Positions 1 through 4,189 of a DNA stretch of 9,076 bases are shown here, piece by piece. The notes below the pieces were generated by a model. It saw only the letters and a program-made list of their open reading frames with translations, was not told the DNA's origin and ran no database searches. Within the stretch, counting starts at the first letter, position 1, and every line of letters begins with the position of its first letter. The stretch covers positions 1-9,076 of the forward strand of contig CAJPTB010000059.1 of NCBI GenBank assembly GCA_905373325.1, written 5' to 3'. The stretch is from an uncultured Ancrocorticia sp. (GTDB lineage Bacteria > Actinomycetota > Actinomycetes > Actinomycetales > Actinomycetaceae). A program made the translations under genes and the position numbers.

Positions 1-754
1 GCAGGCGACTGGGACGGAGACGGCAAGGGGCCGGATCGGTGGGGCTGGGAGCCGGGTCCGTGGGGCTCGGCGTCGGCGTAGGCGAAGGGGCGGCCGTTTC
101 GTTGATTTCGAAACTGAAGGGGTCGAGCTCCGTTCCCTCCTTGTAGAAGTTCGCAAAGCCCTGGGCGCCCTTCGCGGTCAAGACGACCTTGGGAGCCTTC
201 ACGGTGAGTTTCTTTTCGCCGTCGTGCTGAATCGCAATGTTGCTCAGCTTGGCGAACTCGATCTGACCGTAGTCGGTGACGTCGGCGGCGCCCATCGCCT
301 TGCTCTTGACGTTGAGGAGCAAATCGGCGGTGTCCGGGCCGGTGAATTTCACGACCGGGTTGGCGATCGTGATGTCGAGCTGGCCGTCGTGCCCGGTGAA
401 GTGCACACCGCCCTTGAATGTGATCGTTCCGGGGGTTTCGGCGGTGATCGACTGTCCGTCGTCCACCGGGAAGTTGAATTCCCCGGTGGCGCCGTCGAGA
501 AGCTCCCAGCTTCCGTGTGCCGGACCGGTCTTGATGTAGCTGCGGAAACTCTGACGCAGGCCCCATTCCGCCGAACCTGTGAGCTGGGCGGGCTTGGCTG
601 GCTCGAGTCGCGAGATGCTTCCCGGCGCAGACTCGTGAGCCGCGAAGGCCGACGCGCTGAACAGGGGCGCGGCGGCCAGTGCGGCGGCCGCGGTGAGAAC
701 TGTAGCGGTGGCGAGCGAGCGATGAGTCCGCCGAGGAACGCGATTGTTGTGCAT
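1..754 (-). CDS. Secreted HtaA-domain haem-binding protein, N-terminal part (runs off window)
   Basis: The start ATG (754-752) has a GAAGGA Shine-Dalgarno at 766-761, 6 nt upstream. About 251 residues are visible and no stop is reached at the left edge. Residues 1-38 are a Sec-type signal peptide: basic n-region with R5, R8, R9 and R12, an Ala/Leu core, and likely cleavage after SAFA. Residues about 60-217 form one HtaA domain, opening with a WGLRQSFRSY motif and containing GGVHFTGHDGQLDITIANP. Residues 220 onward are a Pro/Ser/Thr-rich linker with PSPTDPAP repeats, usual before another HtaA domain or a C-terminal membrane anchor. In Corynebacterium HtaA proteins a Tyr/His/Tyr set is needed to bind haemin. 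Y73, H122 and Y204 sit at comparable spacing here, so haem binding at the cell surface is likely (inference). The last 26 bases read poorly in frame; see findings. The family call is firm, the ligand inferred. Confidence 0.9.
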   Translation of the reverse strand, partial: MHNNRVPRRTHRSLATATVLTAAAALAAAPLFSASAFAAHESAPGSISRLEPAKPAQLTGSAEWGLRQSFRSYIKTGPAHGSWELLDGATGEFNFPVDDGQSITAETPGTITFKGGVHFTGHDGQLDITIANPVVKFTGPDTADLLLNVKSKAMGAADVTDYGQIEFAKLSNIAIQHDGEKKLTVKAPKVVLTAKGAQGFANFYKEGTELDPFSFEINETAAPSPTPTPSPTDPAPSPTDPAPCRLRPSRL

Positions 755-895
755 TGATGTTCCTTCGGTTATTTGGTTGTTTTCAGTGTGCGAGAGCGGC
801 GACGAAAATGCCGGTTGCGATGCCCTGCGCATTTGGAGCTTACATGAGTGTGGGTCCGCTCACCAGGGTTTCTTTTTCACTTGAATTTTGCGGTC

Positions 896-909
896 AACTT
901 AGAGAAGTT
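896..909. promoter_or_regulatory. Short inverted repeat upstream of the HtaA gene
   Basis: AACTT-agag-AAGTT is a 5-bp-arm inverted repeat in the AT-rich part of the divergent region, about 140 bp upstream of the HtaA-domain gene start. It could be an operator for that gene. The arms are short and the repeat does not fit the classical DtxR box, so this is only a candidate. Confidence 0.2.
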
Positions 910-1032
910 CATTCTTGTTATTTGCTATTTTACGGTCGCGTAATGGTGTTGCGTGTTTCTGGCGAAGCCGCCTCTGAGCGTTTTGCTCGTTCCGTGACTG
1001 TTTGTGTTTCGGGTCTGAATATGTGACGAACT

Positions 1033-1048
1033 GTGCTTAAGTGCTTAA
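1033..1048. repeat. Perfect 8-bp tandem repeat (GTGCTTAA x2)
   Basis: GTGCTTAA occurs twice back to back, about 60-70 bp upstream of the predicted moaA -35 element. Its placement would suit a regulator-binding direct repeat, but chance or slippage is equally possible. Confidence 0.3.
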
Positions 1049-1110
1049 AATTGATCAAAAATCTCGGCCTTTCTCTTTAGGGGTCTTGCGTTAACGTCTG
1101 AAAAGAGTTA

Positions 1111-1140
1111 TGGACTGCCGAATAAAAAAAAGTGTATATA
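1111..1140 (+). promoter_or_regulatory. Candidate moaA promoter
   Basis: A -35-like TGGACT (1111-1116) is separated by 18 bp, including a run of eight A, from a -10-like TATATA (1135-1140). This is the best sigma70-type match in the divergent region. It would give a leader of about 155 nt before moaA. Seen by eye only; no transcript data. Confidence 0.4.
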
Positions 1141-1263
1141 CGGTTTTTGATGTCGTGAGCGCAAGGTCTTCGAGACGAGATAAATGAATGCGGTGATGAC
1201 GGGATTTGGCGGCAGCTGAATGTGGCAGGCACGAAACTGCGGCGATGTCCGTGTAGGATTGCG

Positions 1264-1284
1264 GTGCGTTCACGTCTGACGCAC
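1264..1284 (+). promoter_or_regulatory. Hairpin in the moaA leader just before the ribosome-binding site
   Basis: GTGCGT (1264-1269) and ACGCAC (1279-1284) form a perfect 6-bp stem with a 9-nt loop. It ends 8 nt before the AAAGGA Shine-Dalgarno (1293-1298). The position suits translational control. Moco riboswitches are known upstream of moaA in other bacteria, but I cannot match their conserved core here. Confidence 0.35.
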
Positions 1285-1302
1285 GAAGGCATAAAGGAAT
1301 AC

Positions 1303-2499
1303 ATGAACACCACGTCTGTCCCGACGCCCGTACGGGCGAATCCGGTGGTGCATCTCGGCTTGCCCAGACTGAGGGCGAGCGGTGCGGCCCCAGCGGACCG
1401 CCCGCGCGTGCCGGAGCTCATCGATCGTTTCGGACGCGTCGCGCGCGATCTGCGGGTCTCGCTCACCGACAAATGCAATCTTCGCTGTACGTACTGCATG
1501 CCCCCCGAGGGGGTGCAGCCCGCTCCCGGCGAGCGCATTCTGACCGACGCCGAGGTGGTGCGGCTCGTACGCATCGCCGTCGAGAGGCTCGGTGTGCGCG
1601 AGGTGAGGTTCACCGGCGGCGAACCTCTGCTGCGAAAGGGGTTGGAGGAGATCGTGGCGGCGACGTCGGCCCTTTGCACCGACGTCGGGACGCCCGTTGA
1701 AACCTCGCTGACGACGAACGCCCTCGGCCTGCGCCATCGCGCGCGCGGGCTGAAAGAGGCGGGCTTGACGAGGGTCAACGTTTCCATGGACGCCGCAGAT
1801 CGGGAGACTTACGCCGCCCTCACTCGCAGAGACCGCTTCGACGACGCCGTCGCCGGCGCCCGTGCCGCGGCGGAGGCGGGCTTGCTCCCCGTGAAGGTCA
1901 ACGCGGTGCTCGTCAGGGGAGTCAACGACGCGCAGGCCGTCAGGCTGGTGGCGGAGGCGCTCGCGAGCGGCTACGAACTGCGTTTCATTGAGCAGATGCC
2001 GCTTGGGCCCAGCGGGCAGTGGACGCGTTCCGGGATGATTGCGGCCGACGAGATCCTGAGCAGATTGGAAGGCGCTTTCAAGCTTGTGGCGCGGCCGGGG
2101 ACGGAAAGGGGGAGCTCGCCCGCCGGCGCGTCGTTGACTCCCCTGACGAGCACCGCGTTGACCTTCACGGGGAGCTCGCCCGCCGAACTGTGGGACGTCG
2201 CACCCGGCAAGGTCGACGGCGTCGAGCACCCCGGCGGGACGGTGGGCGTCATCGCGTCGATCACCCGCCCGTTTTGCGGGGACTGCGACCGTACGAGGCT
2301 GACCGCGGACGGCCAAGTTCGCTCCTGCCTTTTCGCTCGGGAGGAAACGGACCTTCGTTCGCTTCTGCGCGCGGGCGCCGATGACGATACAATCGCCGAT
2401 GCTTGGCGTGCGGCCATGTGGGGCAAACAGCCCGGACACGGCGTGGACGATCCGAGTTTTTTGCAGCCTTCGCGCACGATGAGCGCGATCGGAGGATGA
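1303..2499 (+). CDS. moaA: GTP 3',8-cyclase MoaA (radical SAM), with a 20-residue insertion
   Basis: MoaA is a cytosolic [4Fe-4S] radical-SAM enzyme that, with MoaC, converts GTP to cyclic pyranopterin monophosphate, the first step of molybdenum-cofactor synthesis. The 398-residue product has the radical-SAM CX3CX2C motif at C58, C62 and C65, the second cluster CX2CX13C at C325, C328 and C342, the conserved KVNAVLVRGVND strand near residues 198-209, and the obligatory C-terminal Gly-Gly (397-398). An open frame extends back to an ATG at 1222. I chose ATG 1303 because AAAGGA lies 4 nt before it, and about 45 residues already precede the conserved core. The protein is longer than the usual 330-360 residues, partly through this N-terminus and partly through residues about 275-294, a 60-bp in-frame insertion of inverted origin. 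moaD follows one base after the stop. Confidence 0.96.
   Translation: MNTTSVPTPVRANPVVHLGLPRLRASGAAPADRPRVPELIDRFGRVARDLRVSLTDKCNLRCTYCMPPEGVQPAPGERILTDAEVVRLVRIAVERLGVREVRFTGGEPLLRKGLEEIVAATSALCTDVGTPVETSLTTNALGLRHRARGLKEAGLTRVNVSMDAADRETYAALTRRDRFDDAVAGARAAAEAGLLPVKVNAVLVRGVNDAQAVRLVAEALASGYELRFIEQMPLGPSGQWTRSGMIAADEILSRLEGAFKLVARPGTERGSSPAGASLTPLTSTALTFTGSSPAELWDVAPGKVDGVEHPGGTVGVIASITRPFCGDCDRTRLTADGQVRSCLFAREETDLRSLLRAGADDDTIADAWRAAMWGKQPGHGVDDPSFLQPSRTMSAIGG
1884..1933 (+). repeat. Donor arm of a perfect 50-bp inverted repeat within moaA
   Basis: This segment encodes the conserved MoaA strand around residues 195-210. It is exactly the reverse complement of 2126-2175. Mismatch begins immediately outside both ends (1883 and 1934). 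As a conserved part of MoaA, it must be the original copy and the other arm the derived one. Confidence 0.95.
2109..2185 (+). repeat. In-frame 60-bp insertion in moaA: inverted copy between 17-bp direct repeats
   Basis: The 17-bp word at 2109-2125 recurs at 2169-2185, offset exactly 60 bp. The 43 bases between them (2126-2168) are the reverse complement of 1891-1933; with the first 7 bases of the second direct repeat, the inverted identity totals 50 bp. The protein reads GSSPA (270-274), then 15 foreign residues, then GSSPA (290-294), then ELW. Removing 60 bp restores an ordinary MoaA sequence with a single GSSPA. No base or codon disruption is visible at the junctions. Confidence 0.93.
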
Positions 2500-2500
2500 A

Positions 2501-2752
2501 ATGACAGTCAACTTGCGATACTTCGCCGCTGTGGCAGAGGCCGCCGGCGTGACCGAGGAAAGCGTCAGCCTGCCCGCGGGCGCAACCGTCGGGGATCTGC
2601 GTGCGGCCCTGATCGCCGCACGAGGGGCCGGCTTTGCCAGGCAGCTCGCCGTGAGCGCGCTTCTGATCGACGGCGCCCACGCCGACGACGCCGCGCCGTT
2701 GCCTTCCGGAGCCGTCAGGGCGGACGTCCTCCCGCCGTTCGCCGGCGGGTGA
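2501..2752 (+). CDS. moaD: Molybdopterin synthase small subunit MoaD
   Basis: This 83-residue ubiquitin-like sulfur carrier has the family's usual length. It begins TVNLRYFAAVAEAAG, as many MoaD proteins do, and ends PPFAGG. The terminal Gly-Gly is adenylated by a MoeB-type enzyme, converted to thiocarboxylate, and inserted into the MoaE active site to deliver sulfur to the cyclic pterin. The Shine-Dalgarno GGAGGA (2491-2496) lies in the last codons of moaA, and only one base separates the moaA stop from this ATG, so co-transcription and coupled translation are very likely. Both partners are in this window: MoaE as a fusion on the opposite strand, and the activating enzyme at 4190-6682. The GC-rich codon use matches moaA. 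Confidence 0.95.
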   Translation: MTVNLRYFAAVAEAAGVTEESVSLPAGATVGDLRAALIAARGAGFARQLAVSALLIDGAHADDAAPLPSGAVRADVLPPFAGG

Positions 2753-2803
2753 GCCGAGCCGTCGGCCAGGCGTGCTGACAGAGTCTCGCAAACTGTTCGG
2801 CGA

Positions 2804-2888
2804 GGTCGATCCTGCCGCGCCGGGGCCCAAGTGGACCCAGCCCTGCTCGGCGAGGTTCCTCGCCGGGTCGATCCTGCCGTGCCGGGGC
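2804..2888. repeat. Pair of 23-bp near-identical direct repeats
   Basis: GGTCGATCCTGCC begins both 23-bp copies (2804-2826 and 2866-2888), which differ at one base (C versus T in the middle). They are offset by 62 bp in the convergent intergenic region between moaD and moaE and bracket the hairpin at 2848-2865. They are non-coding on either strand as far as I can see. Confidence 0.8.
2848..2865. terminator. Strong GC-rich hairpin between convergent moaD and moaE
   Basis: CGGCGAGG-TT-CCTCGCCG is a perfect 8-bp inverted repeat with a 2-nt centre (about 7 usable pairs with a larger loop). It lies between two genes pointing toward each other, where a bidirectional terminator would serve both. 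No T-tract follows on either strand, so termination is inferred from position and stem strength only. Confidence 0.45.
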
Positions 2889-2891
2889 TCT

Positions 2892-2957
2892 AGGCTTGGC
2901 CGGTCTACTCCGCCGAGCCGTTGATTAAGCCTGGCCGGTCCACTCCGCCGAGCCGTC
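2892..2957. repeat. Tandem duplication of the moaE 3' end
   Basis: Copies at 2892-2922 and 2927-2957 (offset 35 bp) are about 87% identical over 31 bp. The right copy encodes the last residues of MoaE (GSAEWTGQA, minus strand); the left copy lies just past the MoaE stop. The duplicate has TAG where the coding copy has the Trp codon TGG, and it is not translated as part of MoaE. Confidence 0.85.
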
Positions 2958-3878
2958 GGCGAATTCCTGCCGTTTCCATATGGGCAGGCGGAGCTTGACC
3001 CGCTCGATGACGGCCTCGAGGACGCGCAGCGCCTCCTTCCGGTGGGAGGATGAAACCGCTGCGCCCAGAGCGATCTCGCCCACGCGCAGACCGCCTGTGC
3101 GGTGGAGCACCGCGATCTTGCACGCCCCGCTTCCTGCGGCGACGTCGGCGGCGATCTTTCGAACGACGTTTCCTGCTTCGGGGTGCGCCTCGTAATCGAT
3201 GGAAACCACCGGCCGGGCGTCGTCGTGATTGCGCACCTGCCCGCAGAATGTGACGACTGCACCCGCGCTTGGATCGTCCACGGCGGCGGCGAGGGCCTCC
3301 ATGTCGATAGGCTCGGCGGTGACGCCGGCGACGATCGCTTCGGCGTCGGAGCCGTCGCTGCGGCCTCGATTCTGAATGGCTATCGTGGCGGCCTTGTGCG
3401 GCGCGGGATGGTCGCCGTCAGCAAGCTGGTCGACGATGTGGCCCAAAAGGGGGCCGACGGCGGCGACGGCGTCGCGCACGCCGCCCGTCGATCCGGGCGC
3501 GTTGAGGATGAAAACCCGGCGTCCGTCTCCCTCGATGACGCCAGCCATGCCGCGGGAGAGGGCGGCGGTGGGAACTCGGGGATTGTCCCGCAGAAGGTCT
3601 TCGACGCCGATGAGCCTGCGCGCGAGCAGCGGCTCAGTCGCCTCCGGCGTGAGGTCGCGGCTGGTGATTCCCGTGCCGCCCACGGTGAGGATGGCGTCCG
3701 CCCCCGAGTCGGCCGCCTCGCGGATCGCCGCCTGCACCGATTCGACGCCGTCGCGCACCACCGCGGGCCCCTCGACTTCGCCGAAGTCGGCGAGAAGCCG
3801 AACGGCGAGCGGGCCGGAAACGTCCTTGCGTTGCCCGGAAAACGTGCGGTCGGAGACTGTTATGACGGCGATCCTCAT
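2925..3878 (-). CDS. moaE: Mog/MoaB - MoaE fusion (molybdopterin adenylyltransferase + molybdopterin synthase large subunit)
   Basis: The 317-residue protein joins two cofactor enzymes. Residues 1-155 are a MogA/MoaB domain, with the start MRIAVITVSDRTFSG, GGTG at 67-70, the SRDLTPEAT motif at 73-81 and NAPGSTGG at 126-133; this family adenylylates molybdopterin before metal insertion. Residues about 187-317 are MoaE, with HRTGG at 259-263 and KLRLPIWKRQ, whose lysines K295 and K302 have the same 7-residue spacing as the catalytic pair of E. coli MoaE. MoaE and MoaD together make molybdopterin. The linker between the domains is about 30 residues. The frame is open upstream to 4115, but that part is tandem-repeat sequence, so I chose ATG 3878, where Mog homology begins. 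No Shine-Dalgarno precedes it; a -10-like box 8 nt upstream suggests a leaderless message. It points toward moaD and away from moeZ. Confidence 0.93.
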   Translation of the reverse strand: MRIAVITVSDRTFSGQRKDVSGPLAVRLLADFGEVEGPAVVRDGVESVQAAIREAADSGADAILTVGGTGITSRDLTPEATEPLLARRLIGVEDLLRDNPRVPTAALSRGMAGVIEGDGRRVFILNAPGSTGGVRDAVAAVGPLLGHIVDQLADGDHPAPHKAATIAIQNRGRSDGSDAEAIVAGVTAEPIDMEALAAAVDDPSAGAVVTFCGQVRNHDDARPVVSIDYEAHPEAGNVVRKIAADVAAGSGACKIAVLHRTGGLRVGEIALGAAVSSSHRKEALRVLEAVIERVKLRLPIWKRQEFADGSAEWTGQA

Positions 3879-3886
3879 GTGGCACG

Positions 3887-3892
3887 AGTTTA
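3887..3892 (-). promoter_or_regulatory. Candidate -10 box for a leaderless mog-moaE transcript
   Basis: On the minus strand TAAACT lies 8 nt before the ATG at 3878, so transcription would begin at or next to the start codon. Leaderless messages are common in actinobacteria, and no ribosome-binding site is visible here. No clear -35 was found. Confidence 0.35.
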
Positions 3893-4000
3893 ATCGATGC
3901 GCGCATTCCGCTTCGCATCGCGGATGCGGGCTGTGTCCGCTCGCGCCCTCTGCGATGCCCTTCGGCACGGCGCGCCGCCCTTCTCCGTTGCCTCGCGCAA

Positions 4001-4040
4001 GGCGATGCCCGATCAGTAAAGGCGATGCCCGATCAGTATT
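4001..4040. repeat. 20-bp tandem duplication in the divergent promoter region
   Basis: GGCGATGCCCGATCAGTA is repeated with a 20-bp period (4001-4020 and 4021-4040); only the last two bases differ. A third copy of the core GCGATGCCC is at 3952-3960. It lies between the divergent mog-moaE and moeZ genes. Confidence 0.9.
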
Positions 4041-4129
4041 GGCGTGCCGCAATGTTGGCTCAATGTGCCACGAGATTGGCTTGACGTCCCGCAAGATTGG
4101 CTTGATGTGCCACAAGGTCGGCTCGCCGG
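4039..4129. repeat. Imperfect 21-bp tandem array upstream of moeZ
   Basis: Units start with TTGGC at 4039 (16 bp, shortened), 4055, 4076 and 4097 (21 bp each), followed by a degenerate TCGGC start at 4118. The shared pattern is TTGGCT, then YRAYGTSCCRC, then an AAGA-like end. A 21-bp spacing is two helical turns, so all units would face the same side of DNA. Read on the minus strand the array gives heptapeptides such as HIKPILR in frame with mog-moaE, but it lies outside the recognisable protein. Regulatory iteron-like sites or simple slippage are both possible. Confidence 0.8.
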
Positions 4130-4189
4130 CAGAGGCTCCGCCTGCTGCGAATATCGGCGTGCTGCGACGCTCAGCGGTACCATGGCGGT

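Larger units (their letters stand above)
755..1302. other. Divergent intergenic region, htaA-like gene / moaA
   Basis: This stretch of about 550 bases has no convincing gene. It is visibly richer in A and T than the flanking genes. It holds the Shine-Dalgarno of the HtaA gene (761-766, minus strand), a short inverted repeat (896-909), an 8-bp tandem repeat (1033-1048), a plus-strand promoter candidate (1111-1140), a leader hairpin (1264-1284) and the moaA ribosome-binding site. I looked for a DtxR/IdeR-type iron box upstream of the haem gene and saw no clear match. Confidence 0.6.

Noticed and set aside
754..1026. 90-residue plus-strand frame in the htaA-moaA gap
   Set aside because: No ribosome-binding site, no protein-like composition, and it starts across the HtaA gene start region.
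1222..1302. Upstream ATG giving a 27-residue longer MoaA
   Set aside because: No ribosome-binding site at 1222; ATG 1303 has AAAGGA close upstream and already leaves a long non-conserved N-terminus.
1884..2175. Inverted repeat as terminal repeats of an insertion sequence
   Set aside because: The interior is ordinary moaA coding sequence, not a transposase, and the arms are MoaA codons.
1971..2477. Minus-strand frame containing a perfect MoaA peptide (KVNAVLVRGVND)
   Set aside because: The peptide arises only because the insertion is an inverted copy of the MoaA coding strand; it is not a separate gene.
1270..2511. 413-residue minus-strand frame across moaA
   Set aside because: Shadow of a GC-rich gene; its codons are unfavourable and the sense strand carries all MoaA motifs.
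3879..4115. N-terminal extension of the mog-moaE frame with HIKPILR-like heptapeptides
   Set aside because: The extension is translated tandem-repeat DNA in the intergenic region. Mog homology begins exactly at the ATG at 3878, and no start signal supports the longer form.
4001..4129. CRISPR array
   Set aside because: Units are contiguous 20-21-bp degenerate tandem repeats with no unique spacers.
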